The notes: generated from the letters alone by a model not told the origin. DNA of 6,674 nucleotides from an uncultured Clostridia bacterium (GCA_934177555.1 CAKPPL010000060.1:1-6674); one strand, 5' to 3'; positions 1-6,318 are shown, counted from the first letter of the stretch. Numbers and translations are program-made.

Positions 1-55
1 GGTCTTAGGAACCAGTGTCAACGACGTGGAGGTTCAAGTCCTCTCATCCGCACCA
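1..55 (+). tRNA. tRNA-Leu (UAG), 3' part only
   Basis: The window opens inside the anticodon stem. The loop CTTAGGA (4-10, after GGT) gives anticodon TAG, which reads leucine CUA codons, and ACCAG closes the stem. A long variable arm follows, TGTC-AAC-GACG, typical of class II tRNAs (Leu, Ser, Tyr). The T arm is GGAGG / TTCAAGT / CCTCT. The 3' acceptor strand CATCCGC is followed by discriminator A (52) and an encoded CCA (53-55). The 5' half, with the D arm and the other acceptor strand, lies before the window. The leucine assignment rests on the anticodon, the long variable arm and discriminator A. Confidence 0.95.
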
Positions 56-60
56 ATGAC

Positions 61-92
61 GTATCTGTTCGAACTAATAGAACAGACGATAC
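61..92 (+). other. Small hairpin just 3' of the tRNA
   Basis: TCTGTTC (64-70) pairs with GAACAGA (80-86) around a 9-base loop. GTA (61-63) can pair with TAC (90-92), leaving CGA bulged. It lies six bases after the tRNA CCA and directly before the terminator hairpin. It may help define the tRNA precursor 3' trailer. It has no T-run of its own, so it is not a terminator by itself. Confidence 0.5.
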
Positions 93-124
93 AAATATCA
101 TTCTGAAAAGGATGATATTTTTTT
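93..124 (+). terminator. Intrinsic terminator of the tRNA unit
   Basis: A 12-base-pair stem, AAATATCATTCT (93-104) with AGGATGATATTT (109-120), has a single T-G wobble and is capped by a GAAA tetraloop (105-108). Counting the end of the stem, seven T's (118-124) follow. This should end transcription of the tRNA gene and isolate the downstream gene, which has its own promoter. Confidence 0.9.
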
Positions 125-131
125 GTCTACA

Positions 132-160
132 TTGATAAAAATTATAAAATATGGTAAAAT
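132..160 (+). promoter_or_regulatory. Sigma-A type promoter with extended -10
   Basis: The -35 element is TTGATA (132-137). After exactly 17 bases comes the -10 element TAAAAT (155-160), preceded by TGG, an extended -10 TGn. The predicted transcription start is near 167, giving a leader of about 23 bases to the ATG at 190. It follows directly on the tRNA terminator, so it should be the main promoter of the nuclease gene and, by read-through, of the methyltransferase gene behind it. No operator-like palindrome is visible. Confidence 0.75.
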
Positions 161-189
161 TGAAGACATAAAGCATTATAGGGGAAAAA

Positions 190-2583
190 ATGAAAATATT
201 TAAAGAATGGTGTATAGAAAATAATAAGCTTAATTTACTAGATTTATATGATTCTGCTGAAAATGTTTATAGAAACGATCAAATAGGCTTTTCATCAGGA
301 AAACTAGTGAATTGGAAATGCAATAAATGTAATAATATGTGGCAAGCAACATTAAACAAAATGACTCAAAATGCAAAAGGATGCCCATACTGTAATCATG
401 AAAGACCAAGTATATTTTATAATTTAATAACAGAATATCCAATATTAGGAACAGAATGGAATTATGATATAAATAAAAAACTACCAAGTGAATATTTACC
501 AAATAGTTCTAAGAAAGTATATTGGAAATGTACTAATGGTCACGTATGGGATAGTAGAATTAGTGATAGAGTGAGAAGTGTAAAGACAAATTTAAAGAGA
601 AATAGAGCAATATGCCCATATTGTAATCATGAAAGAGCTTCGAATGAATATAATTTAGTAACAGAATATCCTAATATCGCTAAGCAATGGGACTATATAA
701 ACAATGGAAAATTAATACCATTAAACATAAGTCCAAAATCTCAAAAAAAGGTTTGGTGGATATGTGAATACAATCCGGCTCACAAATGGGCTGACAGAGT
801 TAGCAATAGAACTGTATTAAAACGAGGTTGTTCAATCTGTTCAAAAGAGTTTGCAGTCTCATTTCCGTCAAGAGCAATATATTATTATTTAAGAAAGAAA
901 TTTTTTGATTGTGAGATAGAATATAAAATTTTAGGAAAGTATGTATTAGACATATATATTCCATATTATAAGATAATAATAGAATATGATGGATGGTATT
1001 TTCATTCAGATAAAAATGCCAAAATAAGAGAAGACAAAAAGAATAAAATTTTAAGAGATAATGGATTTGAATTAATTAGAATAAAAGAAATTAAGGAAGA
1101 AACAGAAAAAATAACATTTAGTGATAATATCATTAAATATCATTTATATGATAATTATAAAAATTTAGATGAATTGATAAATAAACTAATAGAAATATTG
1201 GAAAATAAAACAAAATGTAATATATTTCTAGACATAGATTCTAAAAGAGATTCTCAAAAAATAGAAGATTTATATTATCATACGAGAAAATCAAACTCAT
1301 TTGCAGTAAAAAAACCAGAATTAATGAATGAATGGAGTGTTAATAATGAAATATTACCAGATGTAATAACCGATGGAAGTAAGTATAAGGCTAAGTGGAT
1401 TTGCAACAAATGTAGCAGAGAATATGAAGCAACAATTTATAATAGAGTAAAAAATAATTCTGGATGTCCATATTGTTCTAATAGAAAAGTATGTAAAAGT
1501 AATTCATTAGAAACATTATTTCCACAAATAGCTAGACAATGGAATTATGAAAAAAATGGAGATTTACTTCCAAGTGAAGTAACTAAAGGATCAGATAAAG
1601 AAGTTTGGTGGATATGTGATAAAGGACATGAATGGAAAACACGTGTATATTGTAGAACAGGAGCTAAGCCAACTAATTGCCCATATTGTAGTGGTAAATA
1701 TTTTACAGAAGAAACGTCTTTAAAAAATAGATATCCTGAATTAGTGAATATTTGGAATTTTGAAAAGAATGGTAATGAAGGTCCAGAAAATTTTTCGTTT
1801 TCCTCTAATAAGATTGTTTGGTGGAAATGTAATAAAGGGCATGAATGGAGAAAAAGAATTAATTCTATAATTAGAATTGAAAATAAAGACAAATGTCCAT
1901 ATTGCAGAGGAAAAATATTATGTTCAGATAATTCTTTAGCAACACTAAATAAAGAATTAAGCAAAGAATGGAACTATAGTAAAAATTGTTCATTAAAACC
2001 AGAAGATTTTTTACCATCATCTAAGAAAAAGGTTTGGTGGATATGCAAGAATGGACATGAGTGGATGACAAGTATTTGTTATAGGAATAAGGGAACTAAT
2101 TGTCCATATTGTGCAGGATTGAAAGTAAGTGATAAAAATAGTTTCTTAAAAAATGCAGATACTAGAATTTTAAAAGAATGGAACTATGAAAAAAATACAG
2201 ATATAACACCAGAAAGTATATCAGTATGCTCCGGAAAAAAGATATGGTGGAAGTGTAGTAATGGACATGAATGGATAGATACAGTATCACATAGAACATT
2301 TTCCAAAAGAGGTTGCCCATATTGTTCTGGTAGAAGATGTACAGTAGAAAATAGTTTTGCAAAAGTTTATCCTAATCTTATCAAAGAATGGAATTATGAA
2401 AAAAACAATGGAAAAAAGCCAGAAGAGTTTTCAAAATGTTCGGCACAAAAAGTGTGGTGGAAGTGTGAAAATGGTCATGAATGGGAGACTAGAATAAGTA
2501 CTAGAGCTAAAGGAACTAATTGCCCGATTTGTTGGAATAATAGAAGAAATAAGGAGAAAAAAGATGAATATTCAAAAAAATGA
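190..2583 (+). CDS. Nine-module zinc-ribbon protein with central Vsr/DUF559-like nuclease domain
   Basis: This 797-residue protein has repeated treble-clef/zinc-ribbon modules of the DUF4379 (PF14311) type, each about 70 residues. The module pattern is EWNYEKN, P-E, WWxCxxGHEW, R-x-x-R, CPYC. Second-pair CxxC motifs begin at residues 65, 142, 214, 426, 497, 569, 638, 709 and 778, and all nine ligand sets are complete. Between modules 3 and 4 (about 222-345) lies a PD-(D/E)XK domain resembling Vsr and DUF559, with D254, E265-Y-D267-G, H272, D282 and R297. There is no signal peptide or membrane segment, so it should be cytoplasmic. Zinc and nucleic-acid binding and endonuclease activity are inferred from the family; substrate and biological role are unknown. 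The start is supported by AGGGG five bases before ATG and the promoter at 132-160. A defence or mobile-element role is possible but not shown. Confidence 0.88.
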   Translation: MKIFKEWCIENNKLNLLDLYDSAENVYRNDQIGFSSGKLVNWKCNKCNNMWQATLNKMTQNAKGCPYCNHERPSIFYNLITEYPILGTEWNYDINKKLPSEYLPNSSKKVYWKCTNGHVWDSRISDRVRSVKTNLKRNRAICPYCNHERASNEYNLVTEYPNIAKQWDYINNGKLIPLNISPKSQKKVWWICEYNPAHKWADRVSNRTVLKRGCSICSKEFAVSFPSRAIYYYLRKKFFDCEIEYKILGKYVLDIYIPYYKIIIEYDGWYFHSDKNAKIREDKKNKILRDNGFELIRIKEIKEETEKITFSDNIIKYHLYDNYKNLDELINKLIEILENKTKCNIFLDIDSKRDSQKIEDLYYHTRKSNSFAVKKPELMNEWSVNNEILPDVITDGSKYKAKWICNKCSREYEATIYNRVKNNSGCPYCSNRKVCKSNSLETLFPQIARQWNYEKNGDLLPSEVTKGSDKEVWWICDKGHEWKTRVYCRTGAKPTNCPYCSGKYFTEETSLKNRYPELVNIWNFEKNGNEGPENFSFSSNKIVWWKCNKGHEWRKRINSIIRIENKDKCPYCRGKILCSDNSLATLNKELSKEWNYSKNCSLKPEDFLPSSKKKVWWICKNGHEWMTSICYRNKGTNCPYCAGLKVSDKNSFLKNADTRILKEWNYEKNTDITPESISVCSGKKIWWKCSNGHEWIDTVSHRTFSKRGCPYCSGRRCTVENSFAKVYPNLIKEWNYEKNNGKKPEEFSKCSAQKVWWKCENGHEWETRISTRAKGTNCPICWNNRRNKEKKDEYSKK
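2551..2556 (+). promoter_or_regulatory. Ribosome binding site inside the nuclease gene
   Basis: AAGGAG sits seven bases before the ATG at 2564 and lies wholly within the last codons of the upstream zinc-module gene. It fixes the methyltransferase start and implies that ribosomes finishing the upstream frame expose or pass over this site, a usual arrangement for translational coupling. Confidence 0.85.
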
Positions 2584-3931
2584 AGAATATGTAGTAGAAA
2601 TTATAGATAATGGATATGAAGGAGAAGGGATTGCTAAAATTGATGATTTTACTATTTTTGTACAAGGAGCTATACAAGGAGAAAAGGTAAAAATAGTTAT
2701 AGTAAAAGTTTTAAAATCATATGCATATGGGAAAATAATAGAATTTATAAACAAATCAAAATATAGACAAGAACCTGATTGCAATACATATAAACGATGT
2801 GGGGGATGTAATTTACGCCATATAAAATATGAAGAAACATTAAATTTAAAACAAAATATTGTACAGAATCTAGTTAATAAAGCTTTAATTAATAAAATAA
2901 CAGTAGAACCAACAGTTGGAATGAAAAATCCATATCATTATAGGAATAAAGCACAATATCCAGTTGGAATAGATAAAGAAGGAAACCCAATAATAGGAGT
3001 ATTTGCTAATAGGACACATGATGTTATACCTATGCAAAATTGCTTAATACAAGACACAGAATCTGAAAATATTGCAAAATTTATATTAGAATTTATAAAA
3101 CAGAATGATATAAGTGTGTATAATGAAAATACTAAAAAAGGTCTATTTAGGCATATTGTAATAAAAAAAGGATTAAAAACAGAACAATTAATGTGCATAT
3201 TGGTTATTAATGGAAGAAATATACCATATGAAAAAGAATTAATAGCAAAATTGAATAATAAATTTCCTAATATAAAATCAATTATAAAAAATATCAATAT
3301 AAAAAATACAAATGTTATTTTAGGGACAGAGAATATCAATATATATGGAAATGAATATATAGAAGATATTATGGGAGAATATGTATTTAGAATATCACCA
3401 CTTTCTTTTTATCAAGTAAATCCTGTACAAGCTGAGAATTTGTATAATTTAGCTGTTGATATGGCAGAGATTTCAAAAAATGATGTAGTTTTTGATTTGT
3501 ATTGTGGAATTGGGACTATTTCTATATTTGTAGCTAAATATGCAAAAAAAGTTTATGGTGTAGAAATTGTAAAAGAAGCTGTAGATATGGCTATAGAAAA
3601 TGCAAAAAGAAATCATGTTGAAAATATTGAATTTTTGGACGGTGATGCAGAGTATGTAGTAGATAAACTTATAAATGATGATGGAATTACTGCAGATGTA
3701 GTTATATTTGATCCTCCACGTAAAGGTTTGGATAATAAAACTATTGATAATATTTTGAAGATATTGCCTAAAAAAGTGGTTTATATTAGTTGCAATCCAG
3801 CAACTTTGGTTAGAGATTTAACTAAATTTGAGAATTATTATGATGTGTTAAAAATTCAACCAGTTGATATGTTTCCATTTACGTCACATGTGGAGTGCGT
3901 ATCAGTGCTACAACTAAAACAAGACATGTAA
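2564..3931 (+). CDS. rlmD: 23S rRNA (uracil-5-)-methyltransferase, RlmD/RlmCD type
   Basis: This 455-residue SAM-dependent enzyme makes 5-methyluridine in RNA; family members modify U1939 (RlmD) or U747 and U1939 (RlmCD) of 23S rRNA. The N-terminal TRAM domain covers about residues 1-62. A 4Fe-4S site is indicated by C73, C79, C82 (in CGGC) and C160. The Rossmann domain shows SPLSFYQVNP with Q284, the SAM loop DLYCGIG (311-317), DPPRKG (383-388), catalytic C410 in SCNPATLVRD, and general-base E444 in HVEC. Length and motif order are complete, so it should be active. It overlaps the upstream gene by 20 bases with its own AAGGAG site and has no separate promoter that I can see. Sequence alone cannot decide between the one-site and two-site enzyme or rule out a tRNA m5U54 target, although the Fe-S motif favours rRNA. 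Confidence 0.93.
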   Translation: MNIQKNEEYVVEIIDNGYEGEGIAKIDDFTIFVQGAIQGEKVKIVIVKVLKSYAYGKIIEFINKSKYRQEPDCNTYKRCGGCNLRHIKYEETLNLKQNIVQNLVNKALINKITVEPTVGMKNPYHYRNKAQYPVGIDKEGNPIIGVFANRTHDVIPMQNCLIQDTESENIAKFILEFIKQNDISVYNENTKKGLFRHIVIKKGLKTEQLMCILVINGRNIPYEKELIAKLNNKFPNIKSIIKNINIKNTNVILGTENINIYGNEYIEDIMGEYVFRISPLSFYQVNPVQAENLYNLAVDMAEISKNDVVFDLYCGIGTISIFVAKYAKKVYGVEIVKEAVDMAIENAKRNHVENIEFLDGDAEYVVDKLINDDGITADVVIFDPPRKGLDNKTIDNILKILPKKVVYISCNPATLVRDLTKFENYYDVLKIQPVDMFPFTSHVECVSVLQLKQDM

Positions 3932-4225
3932 TACTTGATTTTGGTATGGTTTCAGATATTATAACTTTTGAACCAAAATGCGAATTTGGAAAAGAAAAAC
4001 ATCAAATTTTAGGTGTGAAAGTTAAAGTAGTTGTTTAAGTGGTAAGTGGAAACACATAAATTATTTTTGGGGAAATCGAGAAAAGTGTTTGAAATACTGA
4101 AAAATTTGAGATTGTGTCTACGGTAAGTATAGCAGATATAGGTTGTGTGGATATGATGGAAAGGTAAGTGCTTCAAGTGTTAGAGAAAATTTATTGAAAT
4201 GAGTTATAGAGAATCTTTATTTAAG
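3932..4225. other. Gene-poor stretch with an unidentified open fragment
   Basis: No intact gene is visible here. A reading frame with no start codon runs from about 3865, overlapping the methyltransferase end, to a TAA at 4036-4038. Its last 40 or so codons (including RHVILDFGMVSD and FEPKCEFGKEKHQ) look protein-like in composition. A second short frame ending at the TGA at 4200-4202 reads DGKVSASSVRENLLK, loosely like the ISAS-x-VR motif of citrate lyase ligase-type nucleotidyltransferases. Neither has an initiation signal. They may be relics of a decayed gene or chance open frames in AT-rich DNA. Confidence 0.35.
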
Positions 4226-4262
4226 TAAGTGTCAGTAGATATGGACTGATGCTTATTTTTTT
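4226..4262 (+). terminator. Intrinsic terminator after the methyltransferase unit
   Basis: TAAGTGTCAGT (4226-4236) pairs with ACTGATGCTTA (4245-4255) over 11 base pairs, two of them G-T, around an 8-base loop. Seven T's (4256-4262) follow. It is the first clear stop signal after 3931 and probably ends the transcript that begins at the promoter at 132-160. The transcript would then carry an untranslated tail of nearly 300 bases. Confidence 0.82.
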
Positions 4263-4290
4263 AGGTCAAAATTTTAAGTTTTTTTGACCT
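4263..4290. repeat. Inverted repeat directly behind the terminator
   Basis: AGGTCAAAA (4263-4271) is perfectly complementary to TTTTGACCT (4282-4290) with a 10-base AT-rich spacer. It abuts the terminator T-run. There is no T-run on the outer side of either strand, so it is not a second classical terminator. Confidence 0.5.
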
Positions 4291-4324
4291 ATAACATTTG
4301 CAAAACAATTTTAATCTCCATAAA

Positions 4325-4375
4325 AAATAATATCAAGAGTATATGAACTCACTTTGTTCGCTCTTGACATTATTT
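4325..4375. repeat. Long hairpin, possible minus-strand terminator or small repeat element
   Basis: AAATAATATCAAGAG (4325-4339) pairs with CTCTTGACATTATTT (4361-4375) over 15 positions with one A-C mismatch. Inside it GAAC (4345-4348) can pair with GTTC (4356-4359). Read on the minus strand, the stem runs into TTTTTTA, which would suit an intrinsic terminator, but no minus-strand gene is visible to use it. On the plus strand the tail is less T-rich. The local sequence is slightly more GC-rich than its surroundings, which would fit a dispersed repeat. Confidence 0.5.
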
Positions 4376-4390
4376 CTATTGGCGATTTAA

Positions 4391-4419
4391 TTGTAAAATT
4401 AAAGAATTTATGATACATT
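4391..4419 (+). promoter_or_regulatory. Candidate promoter of the NTF2-like gene
   Basis: TTGTAA (4391-4396) and TACATT (4414-4419) are separated by 17 bases, with TGA directly before the -10 as an extended element. An alternative -10, TATATA, starts at 4419. The predicted start is near 4426, leaving a leader of about 20 bases to the ATG at 4449. The -10 match is modest (four of six), so this is a candidate only. Confidence 0.5.
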
Positions 4420-4448
4420 ATATACAGTAGAGATTAGGATAATAGAAT

Positions 4449-4781
4449 ATGAAAGATTATTATAAATGGTGTGTAGAATTACTGAATAATTTGAAACAGA
4501 AAAATGTAGAAAACATAGTTAACTTATTTGATGAAAATGTAGAGTATTATGAAACACCTACAGAGAAAATAAATACTATAAAAGAAATTAGAAAAATGTG
4601 GGAAGAAATAGAAGAACAAAACACAAGTGATATTGAGTTCAATATACTATGTGAAAATGATGAATGTTGTATTGTTAACTTTATTTTGAAAGATACAATA
4701 TCATATGACATGATATATCAAATAAAATTAAATGAGAACAATAAATGTATATTTTTAAAACAATGGTATATGGATGTATAA
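4449..4781 (+). CDS. Small NTF2-like (SnoaL-type) protein
   Basis: This 110-residue protein has the look of the nuclear transport factor 2/SnoaL-like fold: an N-terminal helix with W7 and LFDENVEYYETP (26-37), then an I-x-x-MWEEIEEQ helix (about 47-57). Alternating strands follow, ending in QWYMDV, the usual C-terminal tryptophan strand of the family. Its length equals the bare single-domain fold and there is no signal peptide or fused enzyme. Family members serve as small-ligand binding cups or enzymes, and nothing here tells the ligand. AGGA (4436-4439) lies nine bases before the ATG. The stop is just before the start of the next gene, suggesting a two-gene unit. Confidence 0.75.
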   Translation: MKDYYKWCVELLNNLKQKNVENIVNLFDENVEYYETPTEKINTIKEIRKMWEEIEEQNTSDIEFNILCENDECCIVNFILKDTISYDMIYQIKLNENNKCIFLKQWYMDV

Positions 4782-4786
4782 ATAAT

Positions 4787-5128
4787 ATGAATATTGATAT
4801 TAAAAAAGTAAAAATTATTGTAACTGTACCTGTTGAAAATGTTGAACAAGTCAGAAATGCTATATGTAATGAGGGTGCAGGAGTTATAGGAAATTATACA
4901 TATTGCACTATGAGTACAAAATGTATTGGAACTTTTATACCAGATGATAAAGCTAACCCATATATTGGTGAAAAGAATAAATTAGAGTTTGTAGAAGAAG
5001 AAAAACTAGAAGCAGTATGTGATATAGATATAGCTAAAAAAGTATTAAAAAAATTAAGAGAAGTTCACCCTTATGAAGAACCAGTAATAGATATTATTCC
5101 ACTAATTAATGAAGAAAATTTAATATGA
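4787..5128 (+). CDS. Stand-alone NIF3 insert-domain (YqfO/CutA-like) protein
   Basis: This 113-residue protein matches the PII/CutA-like insert domain of YqfO-type NIF3 proteins, here as a free-standing protein (COG3323-like). Hallmarks are ICNEGAGVIGNYTYCTMSTK near residue 25, then GTFIPDDKANPYIGE and LEFVEEEKLEAV. The terminal motif VHPYEEPVIDIIPL is diagnostic. The fold is a ferredoxin-like trimer in structural relatives; the biochemical role is not established. I prefer the ATG at 4787 because the first strand (KKVKIIVTVPV) starts at once there. An earlier in-frame ATG at 4745 would overlap the upstream gene by 37 bases and add 14 residues without homology. The ribosome binding site is weak (GGA 4772-4774), so translation may depend on coupling to the NTF2-like gene. 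Confidence 0.85.
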   Translation: MNIDIKKVKIIVTVPVENVEQVRNAICNEGAGVIGNYTYCTMSTKCIGTFIPDDKANPYIGEKNKLEFVEEEKLEAVCDIDIAKKVLKKLREVHPYEEPVIDIIPLINEENLI

Positions 5129-5146
5129 ATAATTAAGAAATAAGTT

Positions 5147-5553
5147 GAGGATAAGAAAATTGAATTTGAAAAATCAATTATAATAAAGAGATGCACCATT
5201 GATGATGTAGATTCAATATACAATATTCAAAATATTGTAATAGATAATTTTAAAGAAGAAGAAAAAGGATACTTTTTACCTTTCAAAAAAGAAACATATT
5301 TAAGAATAGTTAATGACCCTATAAATGATGGCGAAATATATGGTGCTTTTTAGATGACAAAATGATTGGATGGATATTCTTAACAGTTTCAAACAGAATG
5401 AAAGAATTAAAACAAATGATTCCGAATTTAGAAGGAAGTTGTGCTGATATAGATGGTGTTATTGTATTACCAGAATATAGGAGATTTGGACTACAAAAAA
5501 TATTAGTAAAACATATAAATTCAACAGCATGTTATTGGACAATAAAGTATTGA
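5147..5553 (+). pseudogene. Broken GNAT-family N-acetyltransferase
   Basis: Two frames together give a GNAT acetyltransferase. The first starts IKRCTIDDVDSIYNIQN (about 5183 onward) and ends at TAG 5351-5353. The second continues with DDKMIGWIFLTVSN, then DIDGVIVLPEYRRFGLQKIL, the acetyl-CoA binding motif A region. Adding one T to the five-T run at 5347-5351 joins them as GAFLDDKMIGW, so a single-base deletion is the likely lesion. GAGGA (5147-5151) is well placed for a start at 5159, but the codon there is ATT and no ATG, GTG or TTG exists in frame. After VKHIN (to 5520) the family pattern stops and the frame ends at TGA 5551-5553, with roughly the last third of a typical domain missing. The three defects make an active enzyme very unlikely; the substrate cannot be told. 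Confidence 0.85.
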
Positions 5554-6217
5554 TGATACAATTGAAGAACTTGATAGAAATAGAAAAATATCAAACAAGC
5601 TCGGAATTCATATTATAGAAAAAATATCAGATGTTGCAATATATAGATCCAGAATAAAGGAAATTAATGTTATAAATGTTACAAACTTGTTGTCAGATTT
5701 TTTAGAAGATGAGAAGAGATATAATTTTATAGTAGGCGATAATACAAGAAAAGAATTGCTATATAAAAATATATACAATATAGGTATAAGTTGTATAGAG
5801 AATAATATGGAAAATGCATTAAGAAATGTATCTAATAGATTAGGGTGGTTTATAATAGGAAGTATGAACAACAATGATTCACCAACTTTAACTAATTATT
5901 TATTGGATAGAACTATAGATTTATTCAAAATAGCGCAAAATATGGATATAAGTGAAAAAACACTTGTGTTCATTATGACCTTATTTACAACTGTTGGAAC
6001 TTATTGCTGTAGAGAAGCAAAATATAGAGGATATCTAAACAAGATATTAGATGTTTTAAAAGAAGAAGAATATGGAAGAATAAAAACTGCAATTGAACTT
6101 AGAACGAAAGAAAATAACATGTGGGATAAATTATTCGAAGGACAAACTCAGCTGTTAACTCAAAAGTTTTTAAGAGAATTGAATGAAAAGGTAAGAATAA
6201 ACAAAACAAAAGTATAA
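5546..6217 (+). pseudogene. Unidentified protein fragment lacking its N-terminus
   Basis: The frame is open from after the TAA at 5543 to the TAA at 6215-6217, giving 223 codons. It looks coding throughout: charged helices, LLSDFLEDEKRYNFIVGD (about 49-66), LGWFIIGSMNNNDSPTLTNY (about 102-121) and a mildly hydrophobic LVFIMTLFTTVGTYCC stretch. The first possible start is TTG at 5687, which has no ribosome binding site and would discard 47 codons of good coding sequence. An ATG at 5529 in another frame could be joined if one A were added near 5544, giving MLLDNKSIDDTIEELD. The protein may be cytoplasmic and all-helical. I do not recognise the family. The most likely reading is the C-terminal part of a larger protein left after a deletion that also removed the GNAT 3' end. 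Confidence 0.6.
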
Positions 6218-6236
6218 AAATGTTAAAAGAATTCTG

Positions 6237-6318
6237 ATGTGCTTTTTTAAATCAAGCCAAGGATAAATACATGTGCTATGGTGCAACCTTGACTAAATTT
6301 TAAAAGCACATTATTTTT
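6237..6318 (+). terminator. Long-armed hairpin with T-run, probable terminator
   Basis: ATGTGCTTTT (6237-6246) pairs perfectly with AAAAGCACAT (6302-6311), and five T's follow at 6314-6318. The 55-base interior can fold further in two competing ways: CAAGG (6258-6262) with CCTTG (6287-6291), or TCAAG (6252-6256) with CTTGA (6288-6292). It lies 20 bases after the stop of the preceding frame, so a terminator is the simplest explanation. The large structured interior is unusual for one and could mark a structured RNA. Confidence 0.55.

Noticed and set aside
190..2583. CRISPR-like or tandem DNA repeat from recurring TGYCCATATTGT and GGATATG motifs
   Set aside because: The recurrence comes from the protein zinc modules; spacing is about 207-216 bases, the DNA between is coding, and the repeats are not identical.
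230..3339. Several open frames on the minus strand opposite the nuclease and methyltransferase genes
   Set aside because: They are hydrophobic shadow frames of AT-rich plus-strand genes, have no recognisable domains, and lie opposite strongly supported coding sequence.
4745..4786. Earlier ATG for the NIF3 insert-domain protein
   Set aside because: It lies inside the upstream gene, adds 14 residues without family similarity and has no ribosome binding site; the ATG at 4787 begins right before the first strand.
5687..5689. TTG as true start of the 223-codon frame
   Set aside because: There is no ribosome binding site nearby, and protein-like sequence continues upstream in the same frame for 47 codons.
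5608..5874. Minus-strand frame of 88 codons
   Set aside because: It is leucine/isoleucine/serine-rich, opposite a plus-strand frame with better coding character, and has no initiation context.
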